In this document: piece after piece, positions 1 to 7,693 of the stretch | Numbering within the stretch: position 1 is the first letter of the stretch | How the letters are laid out: each line of letters begins with the position of its first letter | NCBI GenBank assembly: GCA_039811765.1 | Contig: JBDHZF010000043.1 | Span: forward strand, 1-19,662 | Source: JAGQUL01 sp039811765 | GTDB taxonomy: Bacteria > Actinomycetota > Thermoleophilia > Gaiellales > SKUG01 | Direction: 5' to 3' | Length of the DNA: 19,662 bases | Notes under the pieces: model-generated | Seen by the model: only the letters and a program-made list of their open reading frames with translations | Databases searched by the model: none | Told to the model about the DNA's origin: nothing | Made by a program: the position numbers and the translations under genes

Positions 1-50
1 CGCAAGATTCGAGGTTTCAGTTTCCGCCGGACCACGTCGATGGGCGGCGC

Positions 51-824
51 ATGCTCATTTCCTCGTCCGCCTCACGCGTTTCGCTCACCGACGTCATCGC
101 CCATCGCGGCTACCATGACGGAAACGCTCCATATGAGAACACGACGGACGCGTACCTGCGCGCGATACGGCTCGGCGCCGACGTGATGGAGACGGACGTG
201 CGGCGCACGAAGGACGGCGTGATCGTGCTGCACCACGACGCGACGATCGGGGCCGCTCTGATCAGCGAGACGAACTACGCGGACCTGCCGAAGCTGCCGA
301 ACGGCCAGCCGGTGAGCACGCTCTCGGGACTCGTCGACGCCATCGCGGGCGCGGGCGGGCGCACGAAGCTGCTCGTCGAGACGAAGGAGACGGGGTACGA
401 AGCGGAGATCGCGTCGATCGTTCGCCGCAAGCTGCGCGACGACGCGGTCGAGTACATGAGCTTCAACGTCGACTCGGTGCGCGCGCTGCGCGAGCTCGCG
501 CCGCATTCGAAAGTGGGCGTGCTCGTCACCGCGTGGCTTCCCGACTGGGACAGCGTCACGTGGCCGATCTCCGCGAGCGCGCTCGTCGCCAAGGCGAAGC
601 AGCTCGGAGTCGACTTCGTCGCGATGGACGGACTGCTCGCCAGCAACGCGCGCCTCGACGCGCTGGCCGGCGCGGGCATCGCGACGCGCATCTGGACGGT
701 CGACAAGCGCGCCGACATCCAGCGCTACCTGAACGACCCGCGCGTGTCCGGCATCATCACGAACGCGCCCGACGTCGCCAAGGCGATGCGCGACACGCGC
801 ATGGCGTCGCTCGTCGCGGCCTGA
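51..824 (+). CDS. Glycerophosphodiester phosphodiesterase family protein
   Basis: This 257-residue protein belongs to the GDPD family (TIM-barrel fold), which hydrolyses glycerophosphodiesters to glycerol-3-phosphate and an alcohol using a metal ion. The N-terminal signature is complete: AHRG at residues 17-20, YENT at 28-31 (the family PENT motif with Tyr for Pro), METD at 46-49 and HHD at 61-63. These supply the catalytic histidines and metal-binding Glu/Asp. There is no obvious signal peptide, so a cytoplasmic location is likely. The ATG at 51 is chosen because the catalytic motif follows closely, as is usual in the family. The frame stays open back to the window edge, so an earlier start outside the window is possible. 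The substrate cannot be told from sequence. Family assignment is confident. Confidence 0.9.
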   Translation: MLISSSASRVSLTDVIAHRGYHDGNAPYENTTDAYLRAIRLGADVMETDVRRTKDGVIVLHHDATIGAALISETNYADLPKLPNGQPVSTLSGLVDAIAGAGGRTKLLVETKETGYEAEIASIVRRKLRDDAVEYMSFNVDSVRALRELAPHSKVGVLVTAWLPDWDSVTWPISASALVAKAKQLGVDFVAMDGLLASNARLDALAGAGIATRIWTVDKRADIQRYLNDPRVSGIITNAPDVAKAMRDTRMASLVAA

Positions 825-852
825 TCGCGTTCGCGGAGGCGCGGGCGCGATC
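823..852 (+). terminator. Hairpin overlapping the GDPD stop codon
   Basis: GATCGCG (823-829) pairs perfectly with CGCGATC (846-852) around a 16-base loop. It starts inside the TGA of the GDPD gene. There is no T-run, so it is only a possible terminator. Its right arm shares GATC with a second small palindrome (849-861) around the next gene's -10 box. Confidence 0.25.
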
Positions 853-854
853 CG

Positions 855-860
855 TAGGAT
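855..860 (+). promoter_or_regulatory. Candidate leaderless -10 box (TAGGAT)
   Basis: TAGGAT ends 8 bases before the ATG at 869. This matches the actinobacterial TANNNT -10 placed so that transcription would begin at or next to the start codon. No good -35 is visible. The same AGGA could instead act as a weak ribosome binding site about 9 bases from the ATG. Confidence 0.4.
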
Positions 861-868
861 CGCAGCGC

Positions 869-1969
869 ATGGACTATTTCTCCGACCCTGTCTTCGTCTC
901 CGTGTTCGGCGTGGTGCTCGCCGCGCGGTTCCTGCTGCCGTTCACGATCTTCCGCTGGCCGCTGCCCGGGATCGTCGGATGCCTGGCGCTGGACGCGGTC
1001 GACCAGACCGTGTTCCAGTGGTTCGGTTTCGACCCGCCGTTCTACCAGGGCTACGACAAGGCGATGGACGTGTTCTACCTCGGCGTCGCCTACATCGCCA
1101 CGCTGCGCAACTGGACGAGCATGCCGGCGTTCGGGGTGTCGCGCTTCCTGTTCTTCTACCGCCAGATCGGCGCGGCCGCGTTCGAGCTGACCGGCGCCCG
1201 CGCGCTGCTGATGGTGTTCCCCAACACGTTCGAGTACTTCTTCATCGCCCACGAGGGCATTCGCAGCCGGTGGCGCGCGACGCGCTTGACGTTGCGTGGC
1301 TGGATCGTCGTCGCCGCGGCGATCTGGGTGTTCGTGAAGCTGCCGCAGGAGTACTGGATCCACATCGCGCAGCTGGACTTCACCGACGCGTTGCAGGACG
1401 TCGCGTGGTTCGGCCCGGTCGTGGTCGGCGGACTGGCGGCGCTCGCGCTCGCGTTCTGGCTGGTCGTGCGTCCGCGGCTGCCACGGCCCGACCACGGCTG
1501 GCAGATCGTGGCGCCGCCGATCCCCGAGGAGCTCGACACGCCGGCCAAGCGCGGGGCGTACATGGCCGAGCACGGGTCGGTGTGGTCGCAGGCGTCGCTC
1601 GAGAAGTCGGTCCTGGTCGGGCTGCTCCTGGTGATGTACGCGTCGATCCTGCCGCACGTGCCCGACGAACCGCTTCGGCTGGTCGTTTGGACCGCGGCGT
1701 TCGTGCTGGCCAACGTCGCGGGATCGCTCGCGCTCGCGCGTCGTGGATTCGCGAGCAAGGCGCTCGCGAGAACGTTCGCGTTGCGCTACGCGGCGAACCT
1801 CGTCGCGCTCGTGCTGGTCGATCGATTCGTCTACGGGTCGCTGCGGATGCTCGACGTGTCGTTCTTCGTGCTCGCGTTCTGCGCGCTGGTGACGGCGTAC
1901 GACATGTATCGCCCGGTGTTCGAGCTCAGGCGCGACCGATCCCGCGTCGTCGAGCGAGCGTCGGCGTGA
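869..1969 (+). CDS. Multi-pass integral membrane protein, function unknown
   Basis: I do not recognise this 366-residue protein. It is dominated by about nine or ten hydrophobic segments. The first is a near-N-terminal stretch (VFVSVFGVVLAARFLLPFTI), and later ones include GWIVVAAAIWVFVKL, a long one around FGPVVVGGLAALALAFWLVV, SVLVGLLLVMYASIL and a last one near the C-terminus (VSFFVLAFCALVTAYDM). A roughly 50-residue polar loop (RPRLPRPDHGW to ASLEKS) splits it into two membrane halves. The C-terminus is basic (RRDRSR), suggesting it is cytoplasmic. The ATG at 869 is preferred because the reading frame upstream of it is arginine-rich and looks non-coding. It lies 44 bases after the GDPD gene, and its stop touches the following thioesterase gene, so an operon is likely. 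A transporter or membrane enzyme role would be speculation. Confidence 0.8.
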   Translation: MDYFSDPVFVSVFGVVLAARFLLPFTIFRWPLPGIVGCLALDAVDQTVFQWFGFDPPFYQGYDKAMDVFYLGVAYIATLRNWTSMPAFGVSRFLFFYRQIGAAAFELTGARALLMVFPNTFEYFFIAHEGIRSRWRATRLTLRGWIVVAAAIWVFVKLPQEYWIHIAQLDFTDALQDVAWFGPVVVGGLAALALAFWLVVRPRLPRPDHGWQIVAPPIPEELDTPAKRGAYMAEHGSVWSQASLEKSVLVGLLLVMYASILPHVPDEPLRLVVWTAAFVLANVAGSLALARRGFASKALARTFALRYAANLVALVLVDRFVYGSLRMLDVSFFVLAFCALVTAYDMYRPVFELRRDRSRVVERASA

Positions 1970-1971
1970 GC

Positions 1972-2373
1972 ATGGACGCGCACGAGGAGCAGATGCGGGC
2001 GATCCGCGAGCGCACGGTGCTCGGAGCGCTCGGGATCGACGTCGTCGAGATGACCGGCGAACGCGTCGTGCTCGAGCTCGAGGTGGGGCCGCGCGTGCAC
2101 CAGCCGTACGGGTTCCTGCACGGCGGCGTGAGCGCGCTGCTGAGCGAGACGTGCGCGTCGATGGGCGCGTGGCTCGCCGCGGGCGCCGACGTGGAGGCGT
2201 TCGGCGTCGAGGTGAACGCCAATCACCTGCGGCCCGTGCGCGAGGGCGTCGTGCGCGCGACGGGAACGCCAATTCGCCAAGGTCGCACGATCGCCGTGTG
2301 GGACACGCGCATCGAGGACGAGCAAGGACGGCTCGTGTGCGTGTCGCGCTGCACGGTCGCGCTCAAGCGATGA
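1972..2373 (+). CDS. PaaI-type hotdog-fold acyl-CoA thioesterase
   Basis: This 133-residue protein has the size and signature of the PaaI/YbdB (DUF4442-like) hotdog thioesterases, which hydrolyse acyl- or aroyl-CoA thioesters. The segment GFLHGGVSALLSETCAS matches the family HGG-helix motif, with the catalytic acidic residue expected at the Glu of SETC. The later VNANHLRPVREG and AVWDTRI strands are also typical. The ATG at 1972 lies two bases after the membrane-protein stop. A GTG at 1966 overlaps that stop (GTGA) and is an alternative start two residues longer, so translation is probably coupled to the upstream gene. The 3' end overlaps the convergent class-V gene by 11 bases. The natural substrate is unknown. 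Confidence 0.88.
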   Translation: MDAHEEQMRAIRERTVLGALGIDVVEMTGERVVLELEVGPRVHQPYGFLHGGVSALLSETCASMGAWLAAGADVEAFGVEVNANHLRPVREGVVRATGTPIRQGRTIAVWDTRIEDEQGRLVCVSRCTVALKR

Positions 2374-3505
2374 GTTCGACGATCGATTCGGCGAGCTGAT
2401 CCGCTTCTTCCGGCGTGTTCCAGCAGCCGAAGCTCGCGCGTAGTCGCGTGGGGGAGAGCCAACGTACGAGGATGCCTCGCGCGAGCATCGTTTCGACCGC
2501 AGCTACGGCGTTCTCGCCGGGAGCGTCGATCGACAGCAAGTGGTCGAAGCCGTGCAGCCGGTCGCCGCGCACGCCGCCGTCGCGCAGCTGCGCGCGGACG
2601 CGCTCGTTGAGCGATCGCGCATGAGCGTGCGCGCGAGCAAGCCCCACGTCCTGGGTCAGCCACGCAACGGACGCGGCGAATCCGGCGAGCGGCGTGATCG
2701 ACTCCTGCGCGAACTCGAGGCGGCGCCCGTCGTCGACGAGCTCCGAGTGCACGACGTCGGCGTGGTCGCGCACCTGCATGTACGCGCCGAACGTGGGCTG
2801 CCACGCGGTTGGATCGGCGAGGGCGACGCCGCCGGTGCCGTTCGGTCCGCACGGCCACTTCTGCCCGCTCACCGTGTACGCGTCCCAGCCGTCCGCAGGG
2901 TCGATCGCGAGCACGCCGGCCGACTGGGCGCCGTCCACGATCAGCCGGACGTGGTCCGGCAACGCGTCCCGCACCATGCGCAGCGGCGCGATCCGACCGC
3001 TCGTCCACGAGACGTGGCTGAGCGCGACGGCCCGCGTGCGCGCGTCGACGAGCGCGAGGATCGCCGCGACGAATTCCTCGTCGTCCGACCGCCAGGACGC
3101 GAAGCGAACGTCGCAGCCGCGACGAGCGTGCAGATGCCGGAGCGGCACGAGCAGCCCGGGGTGCTCCTCGTCGGTGGTGACGATCGCGTCGCCGTCGGCC
3201 AGCTCCATGCCCCACAGGCACGCGTTCAGTCCCGGATGCGTGGCGTGCATCAACGCGACGTGGTCCGGGGACGTCCCCGTCAGCGCGCCGAGCGCGACGC
3301 GCGCGCGCTGCTGCGCGGCGACCAGGCAGTCCCAATGGTCTGGCGCCTGCCGAACCTGTTCGTCGCGCTCGCGCTCGATGGCCATCGCGTCGATCGCTCG
3401 TTCGGGCAGGGGGCCGAGCGTTCCCGCGTTCAGGTAGGCGATGCGTTGGATCGCGGGCAGCTGCTCGCGAATCCGACGCAGCTCGTCGTCGGCGAACACG
3501 GTCAC
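2363..3505 (-). CDS. Class-V aminotransferase-fold PLP-dependent enzyme
   Basis: This 380-residue protein is a fold-type I PLP enzyme of the class-V group (cysteine desulfurase / isopenicillin-N epimerase-like). Visible motifs are YLNAGTLGPLP near residues 24-34, SHVSWTSGRI at 163-172, the cofactor-contacting VDGAQSAG at 190-197 (Asp191, Gln194) and SGQKWPCGPNGTGG at 213-226, where Lys216 should form the Schiff base. No Cys-containing loop typical of group I desulfurases is evident, so aminotransferase, epimerase or lyase chemistry remains open. The GTG start at 3505 overlaps the TGA of the upstream acetyltransferase (GTGA), which implies translational coupling. A second GTG two codons on is possible. 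The pairing with a GNAT suggests, but does not show, a shared amino-compound pathway. Confidence 0.88.
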   Translation of the reverse strand: MTVFADDELRRIREQLPAIQRIAYLNAGTLGPLPERAIDAMAIERERDEQVRQAPDHWDCLVAAQQRARVALGALTGTSPDHVALMHATHPGLNACLWGMELADGDAIVTTDEEHPGLLVPLRHLHARRGCDVRFASWRSDDEEFVAAILALVDARTRAVALSHVSWTSGRIAPLRMVRDALPDHVRLIVDGAQSAGVLAIDPADGWDAYTVSGQKWPCGPNGTGGVALADPTAWQPTFGAYMQVRDHADVVHSELVDDGRRLEFAQESITPLAGFAASVAWLTQDVGLARAHAHARSLNERVRAQLRDGGVRGDRLHGFDHLLSIDAPGENAVAAVETMLARGILVRWLSPTRLRASFGCWNTPEEADQLAESIVELIA

Positions 3506-4332
3506 GGCGCGTCCGCCCCCAGCGAGGAGCAGAACTCGTCCACCACAGTGAATCCCACGCGTTCGTAGAGCCGGACAGCGGACGTGTTGTCGCGCCCCAC
3601 GCGCAGCACGACATGCTCGCTCTCTGTCATCAGCCAGGTGCAGAACGCTGTGAGCGCGCGCGTGGCGCGACCCGCGCCACGCAGGCCTCGATCCACGTAC
3701 AGATCGCCGAACATCGATGCCTCGACCGTCTTGGCGATCAACTGCGCGGTGAACGCGCATTGATCGTCTTCCACCCAGATCGCCACGCCGTTCATCGACA
3801 CCGCGCGCGTCACAGCCGACGCCAGTTCTCGATACAAGTCGGAATCCTCGGGCACCGGGATGCCATATTCCTCCGACAACGCCGCAGCGCGCACGCGCAT
3901 GAGCATCGGCAGGTCGGCATCAGTGGCGATTCGCAACGGAATCTGCTCCGCCTCCGAGCGCAGCTGCCCACGTTTGACGGCCATGAACAGCTCGGGGCGT
4001 TCCCGGCGCGGCTCGGTGCCGGCCGCGCCAACGAAATGACGCACTTCTTCGGTTCGACCGGCGATGACGAGCTTCGAATCCACATCCGGCACCGTGCGAG
4101 CGATCGCCGCGAGCCCGTCGTCGTCGCCGCCGACGCTCATCGCCAGCCCGTCGTCGATCGCGGCCGCGCTCACCGCGCCGGCGTCGTCGAAGGCGAGCCA
4201 CACCTTCGGCTCGTCCGGCTGGAGCGCGGCGATCGAGGCGAAGTCGGTCCACGCGAGCGGCCGTCGCGCGGCGAAGGCGTGGAGCGCTGCGGCGTCCGAC
4301 GCCTCGGCGACACGTACGTGGAGCGATTGCAT
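3502..4332 (-). CDS. GNAT-family N-acetyltransferase
   Basis: This 276-residue protein carries a C-terminal GNAT domain. GDLYVDRGLRGAGRATRAL contains the acetyl-CoA pyrophosphate loop (R-x-x-G-x-G/A), and NTSAVRLYERVGF is the characteristic C-terminal motif. The N-terminal half is about as long as a second GNAT fold but lacks a clear acetyl-CoA loop, so this may be a tandem GNAT with one degenerate domain. The acceptor substrate is unknown. The ATG at 4332 is chosen because a TATGGT box ends 6 bases upstream, consistent with a leaderless mRNA, and there is no Shine-Dalgarno sequence. It is the first gene of a two-gene operon with the class-V PLP enzyme, and it is divergent from the PDZ-Lon protease gene. 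Confidence 0.87.
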   Translation of the reverse strand: MQSLHVRVAEASDAAALHAFAARRPLAWTDFASIAALQPDEPKVWLAFDDAGAVSAAAIDDGLAMSVGGDDDGLAAIARTVPDVDSKLVIAGRTEEVRHFVGAAGTEPRRERPELFMAVKRGQLRSEAEQIPLRIATDADLPMLMRVRAAALSEEYGIPVPEDSDLYRELASAVTRAVSMNGVAIWVEDDQCAFTAQLIAKTVEASMFGDLYVDRGLRGAGRATRALTAFCTWLMTESEHVVLRVGRDNTSAVRLYERVGFTVVDEFCSSLGADAP

Positions 4333-4338
4333 GCAGCG

Positions 4339-4344
4339 ACCATA
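4339..4344 (-). promoter_or_regulatory. Candidate leaderless -10 box (TATGGT) for the GNAT gene
   Basis: On the minus strand TATGGT is followed by six bases and then the ATG at 4332. The fit to TANNNT and the spacing suggest transcription starting at the start codon. The -35 region is poor (TTCATC 17 bases upstream at best). Confidence 0.4.
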
Positions 4345-4372
4345 CCCCGCTGGCGTCCGACGATGAACCGGG

Positions 4373-5494
4373 GTGCCGAGGCAGGCGAATCGGGGTACGA
4401 CATCGAACAAGTCGAAGACGGGACGAGGGGGCCGTGCGAGCGTGAGATCAGTGCCGCTGTGGGGGAAGCTGCTGGGCGGGATCGGCGTGATCGCGGCGAT
4501 CTGCGTCGGCTTGGCGTTCGTGCCCACGGGCGAGGTCGCCTACGCGCCCAACGCGCCGATCGACTTGGACGGCAAGATCTCCGTCGAGGGACGACCGGCT
4601 CAACCGTTGCAAGGAAGTCTGTACTTGGTCGGCGTGACCGAGCGGAAGGTGAACCTGCTGCAACGCCTGCTGCTCGACGTTGCCGATCCATCCGTTGACT
4701 TCGGTCCGGCGCCGAAGGATGCCCCGTCGGGCGGCGGACCATCGGCGACGGACGTGCGTTCGATGGACGAGGCGAAGCAGGTCGCGGCCGGCATCGCGTT
4801 CGATCTTGCCGGGCAACCGACTCACTGGTCGGGATCGGGAGCGACCGTGGAGACCGTGGCGAAGGATGGTCCGGCAGCGAAGTTGCTCAAGCCGGGGGAC
4901 ATCATCGTGAGCGTGAACGGCACTGCGATCGACACGTCGGTCGAGGCCGCGAGGATCATCCAAGCCGCGAAGCCGGGGACGGTCGTCCAGCTCGGCGTGC
5001 AGCGCGCAGGCACGCCGATGCGGATCGCCGTGCGAACGGTGAGTCCGTTGTCCGGGGACACTACGCACGCCTCGGAGATCGGCGTCGCGCTCTCGACGAT
5101 CGGCTTGAAGGTGGGATTGCCGCGCAACGTCACGATCGACTCGGGGAACGTCGTCGGCCCAAGCGCAGCGCTCGCGTTCGCGTTGTATCTGGTGGATTCG
5201 CTGAGCGACGAGGATCTGTTGCGTGGGCGGCGAGTGGTCGCGACAGGTGCGCTGGCGCCGGACGGCACGGTGTTGTCGGTGGGCCGGGTTCGTCAGAAGG
5301 CGATCGCGACGCAGTCCGCGAATCGCGATCTGCTCTTGGTGCCGGCTGCCAACGCCAAGGAGGCGCGCGCGGCAATCACGAAAGCGTGCGACACTGCATG
5401 TGTCACGGTGGTGCCCGTGCGCAGCGTGGCGGAGGCCGTCGCGCTGCTCGAGCTCGACGATGCGACGCTCGCATCGCGAACCTCGGCGTCGTGA
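4373..5494 (+). CDS. Membrane-anchored PDZ / Lon-type (S16) serine protease, YlbL-like
   Basis: This 373-residue protein has the YlbL/SepM layout: one membrane anchor (about residues 32-52), an extracytoplasmic region, a PDZ domain (about 156-215, with GPAAKLLKPGDIIVSVNG) and a Lon C-terminal protease domain. The catalytic Ser is Ser264 in VVGPSAALAFAL and the Lys is Lys309 in VGRVRQKAIA, giving the S16 Ser-Lys dyad. TGALAPDGTVLSVG is also typical of Lon domains. Its likely role is cleavage of exported or membrane proteins. The start is uncertain. GTG 4373 gives a basic N-terminus. GTG 4442, after a GA-rich stretch (4421-4430), would shorten it by 23 residues, keep the anchor and leave more room for divergent promoters. 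Family assignment is confident. Confidence 0.88.
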   Translation: MPRQANRGTTSNKSKTGRGGRASVRSVPLWGKLLGGIGVIAAICVGLAFVPTGEVAYAPNAPIDLDGKISVEGRPAQPLQGSLYLVGVTERKVNLLQRLLLDVADPSVDFGPAPKDAPSGGGPSATDVRSMDEAKQVAAGIAFDLAGQPTHWSGSGATVETVAKDGPAAKLLKPGDIIVSVNGTAIDTSVEAARIIQAAKPGTVVQLGVQRAGTPMRIAVRTVSPLSGDTTHASEIGVALSTIGLKVGLPRNVTIDSGNVVGPSAALAFALYLVDSLSDEDLLRGRRVVATGALAPDGTVLSVGRVRQKAIATQSANRDLLLVPAANAKEARAAITKACDTACVTVVPVRSVAEAVALLELDDATLASRTSAS

Positions 5495-5515
5495 CTCGCT
5501 TGAGCACCTGTGCGG

Positions 5516-5538
5516 GCGCCGGTGGGTGATCACCGCGC
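5516..5538 (+). terminator. Possible terminator hairpin of the PDZ-Lon gene
   Basis: GCG-C-CGGTG pairs with CACCG-CGC around the loop GGTGAT, giving eight pairs with one bulged base, 21 bases after the stop codon. There is no T-run. The sequence also contains a 10-base palindrome, GGTGATCACC (5525-5534), so a protein-binding site is an alternative reading. Confidence 0.35.
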
Positions 5539-5836
5539 TTGGAGTTCATCACGCGCACACCTCACTCGAGCGCGAACCGCGCATGGAGGCAGAGAAACCA
5601 GAATTCACCTCCGCGCAGACACCGTTCCTGACGCGGCGCTCGCATCGAGCCGAATGACGAACAAGCCCGGACGGGAGGGCTGCGTCCGACCGGCGCGCTA
5701 GCCTTCCATAGCAGAATTGCGTCGGATTTTCGACAGCTCTGCGCGCATTCTTTTTGTCCGCTCTTTGCGGGATTTTGCTGTTTCACAAGGCTTTTCCCGC
5801 ACTCCGGAATCTGATGTAGTTCTCCTCGTGGTGAGT

Positions 5837-5927
5837 GCCGGGCACGGACTCCCCTAGCAACACCGTTCCCTGCCCGGCGACCGTGGGATTTGTGTTTCGT
5901 TCGACCCAAGAGGGTGGTGGTTTCGTC
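5837..5927 (+). promoter_or_regulatory. Structured 5' leader of the four-cysteine protein gene
   Basis: GCCGGGCA (5837-5844) pairs perfectly with TGCCCGGC (5871-5878), enclosing a further possible ACGG/CCGT pairing. Downstream, CCCA (5905-5908) can pair with TGGG (5884-5887). Alternatively ACCC (5904-5907) can pair with GGGT (5912-5915), which contains part of the presumed ribosome binding site. The two options exclude each other. I looked for known riboswitch cores (c-di-GMP-I, ydaO) and found no match. A regulatory role is inference from structure only. Confidence 0.35.
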
Positions 5928-6512
5928 GTGTCGTCAGGGCAGGGTGCGCGTCAGCGTGCTGTTATATGCCAGGACTGCTGGTTCTGGAAAGAGATGAGCT
6001 GCGCGCTCGCGAGTCCCGAGAACGGCGTCTGCGCAAACAAGCGCCCCGTGCGTGGTCGACGCGCCGCGATGCAGCGTGTCGAGCAACCGCCGCTCACGCC
6101 GCTTGCCGCAGGTCACGCCATCGATTCCGCGCCCACCCAATCGCCGCAACCGTTCGCGGCGGATGCTCCAGAATCCACGTTCTCGCTCACGCAGGCCCGC
6201 GAACGAGTGCCGGTCGCGCCCGCGAGCACCATCACCGCGACCGCCGTTCCCGAAGCGGTCGCGCATACGCCCCGATCGCTTCCAACCTTCCGCGAGATTC
6301 GCGCGGGACGCGCGGCCGCCGCAGGTCGCACCCCGGTTGCGGAGCTTAGGATTTCTTCCTCGGTAGCCGAGTCGGGCACGCTCATTGCCGATGCCGCCGA
6401 GCATGCGCCCCACGCCATGCAGTGCGTGATGCCGGGGATGGAGCAGCTGGTCGAGCGCGTGCGTCAGCGAACCGCGGCGCGTCTGCAGTCGCTATCGCAG
6501 TCGTCGTCGTGA
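5928..6512 (+). CDS. Unrecognised protein: N-terminal Cys4 knuckle plus disordered Pro/Ala-rich tail
   Basis: I do not recognise this 194-residue protein. Residues 14-35 contain four cysteines spaced C-x2-C-x7-C-x9-C (CQDCWFWKEMSC followed by GVC), with aromatic residues between the second and third. This looks like a zinc knuckle or small metal-binding module. From about residue 45 to 130 the chain is rich in Pro, Ala, Thr and Ser and is probably disordered. The last 30 residues (GMEQLVERVRQRTAARLQ) could form an amphipathic helix. The GTG at 5928 is chosen because AGGGTGG lies about ten bases upstream and the cysteine module starts soon after. A GTG at 5835 would translate through the leader hairpin. 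It converges with the aminotransferase gene, four bases away. Function unknown. Confidence 0.65.
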   Translation: MSSGQGARQRAVICQDCWFWKEMSCALASPENGVCANKRPVRGRRAAMQRVEQPPLTPLAAGHAIDSAPTQSPQPFAADAPESTFSLTQARERVPVAPASTITATAVPEAVAHTPRSLPTFREIRAGRAAAAGRTPVAELRISSSVAESGTLIADAAEHAPHAMQCVMPGMEQLVERVRQRTAARLQSLSQSSS

Positions 6513-6516
6513 TGCG

Positions 6517-7623
6517 TCACGCCACAGGCGACGCAGCGAGGCTGCGGCACGCGTTCGCGATGCGCTCGATGCCGAGCTCCAGCTGATCGATCCGCGGGCT
6601 GCTGAAGGCGAGGCGAACGTGATCGTCGCATCCGGTGCCGAATGCGCCGCCCGCCACGAGGCTCACGCCATGTTCGGCGGCGACCGACGCCAACGCACTG
6701 CCCGTGACGCCCTCGGGCAGGCGCACCCAAATGAAATATCCGCCGCCGGGCAGCACGAACGACGCATCGGGAAGCGCACGTTCGAGCGCGCCCGCCACGA
6801 GGTCGCGTCGCTCGCGGAGCATGCCTCGAGAGCGCTCCAAGTTCGGTTCGAACGCACCAGCAGCAAGATACTCGTCGACCGTCGCTTGGCCCAGGAAGCT
6901 CGCAGAGATGTACGTGTCGTTCGCGAGCGTCGCCACGGCGGACGCGAGTTCGGTGGGCAACACGAGCCATCCCACGCGAAGGCCGGGTGCGATCGTCTTG
7001 GAGAACGAGCCGGAGAGCGCGATTGGCGCGTCCCCGCGCCGCGAAAAGATCGATGCGGGCGCTGGATGATCGAAGTGGAGGAGACCATATGGATCGTCTT
7101 CCAGCACCAACACGCGGTGCTTGCGCGCTGACGACACCACCGCGTCGCGTCGCGCGTCGGTCAACGTTGCCCCCGCCGGGTTCTGATACGTCGGGATGAG
7201 GTAGACGAGATCCGCGCCGGCAGCCATTTCCCGGTCGAGCGCGTCCACGTCAACGCCGTCCGCGTCGAGCGGGACTGAGACCACGTCGATGCCCGCCCGC
7301 TGCAAGATCAGGAGCGGACGATCGTACGTCGGACGTTCCACGATCACGCGCGGTGTTCGACCCTCCGAGCGTGCGCGCGACGCCAGCACGCTCGCGAGCA
7401 GCGCAAAGCCCTGCAGCGATCCCGTGGTGATCACGATTTGGTCGTGATCCACGCTGTGCTGCTGCGCGAGCCGCGTGCGCAGCGGCTCCCACCCCGCGCC
7501 TGTGCCGTACGAAAGCAGCGGGGTGGTGTCGTGAGCGAACGCGCGGCTGGCGGCCTGGCGCAGGTCGTCCACTGGCAACATCTCGGGGGCCGGTACTCCA
7601 CGGGCGAAGGCGATGAGGTCCAT
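6517..7623 (-). CDS. Class I/II PLP-dependent aminotransferase (MocR/LysN-like catalytic domain)
   Basis: This 368-residue protein is a fold-type I aminotransferase resembling 2-aminoadipate/aromatic transaminases and the catalytic half of MocR regulators, but it has no GntR DNA-binding domain. Key motifs are LSYGTGAGWEPLR at residues 37-49, TGSLQG at 67-72, YLIPTYQNPAG at 141-151 (cofactor-contacting Asn148), EDDPYGLL at 175-182 and SGSFSKTIAPGLRVGW at 204-219. In the last of these, Lys209 should bind PLP and an arginine the substrate carboxylate. The length is slightly short for the family (usually about 390-430), mostly at the N-terminus. The ATG at 7623 has no Shine-Dalgarno sequence but sits 6 bases after TAGGTT, suggesting a leaderless mRNA. 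Amino-donor specificity is unknown. Confidence 0.9.
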   Translation of the reverse strand: MDLIAFARGVPAPEMLPVDDLRQAASRAFAHDTTPLLSYGTGAGWEPLRTRLAQQHSVDHDQIVITTGSLQGFALLASVLASRARSEGRTPRVIVERPTYDRPLLILQRAGIDVVSVPLDADGVDVDALDREMAAGADLVYLIPTYQNPAGATLTDARRDAVVSSARKHRVLVLEDDPYGLLHFDHPAPASIFSRRGDAPIALSGSFSKTIAPGLRVGWLVLPTELASAVATLANDTYISASFLGQATVDEYLAAGAFEPNLERSRGMLRERRDLVAGALERALPDASFVLPGGGYFIWVRLPEGVTGSALASVAAEHGVSLVAGGAFGTGCDDHVRLAFSSPRIDQLELGIERIANACRSLAASPVA

Positions 7624-7629
7624 GCGTGC

Positions 7630-7635
7630 AACCTA
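7630..7635 (-). promoter_or_regulatory. Candidate leaderless -10 box (TAGGTT) for the aminotransferase gene
   Basis: On the minus strand TAGGTT is followed by GCACGC and then the ATG at 7623. A TTTGCG 16 bases upstream is a possible weak -35. Confidence 0.4.
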
Positions 7636-7693
7636 ACCCGCAGCTCAAGCCCGCAAACCCGCATCAGCACGCGGAATTCGATCGATTTCACGG

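Larger units (their letters stand above)
5495..5927. other. 433-base intergenic region, AT-richer than its surroundings
   Basis: No convincing gene lies here. A 24-codon ATG frame at 5583 has no ribosome binding site. The stretch holds several hairpins: 5516-5538, 5668-5688 (CGGACG/CGTCCG around nine bases), a small CCGC/GCGG stem at 5758-5770 followed by a T-rich tail, and the larger stem at 5837-5878. The section at about 5700-5830 is clearly richer in T and A than the flanking genes, as expected for a promoter and leader region serving the gene at 5928. I could not settle on a promoter within it. Confidence 0.5.

Noticed and set aside
849..861. RNA hairpin GATCC-GTA-GGATC as a translational switch for the 869 gene
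   Set aside because: If the TAGGAT inside it is a leaderless -10 box, this sequence is not transcribed from that promoter. The stem is short and the simpler explanation is preferred.
533..868. Extension of the membrane protein to a start at 533
   Set aside because: This part overlaps the GDPD gene in another frame and is extremely arginine-rich. The ATG at 869 begins a typical membrane segment.
5583..5657. 24-codon open frame in the 433-base spacer
   Set aside because: No ribosome binding site, no promoter and unremarkable composition.
5837..5927. Cyclic-di-GMP-I (GEMM) or ydaO riboswitch
   Set aside because: The conserved core sequences of those classes are not present. Only generic stems are seen.
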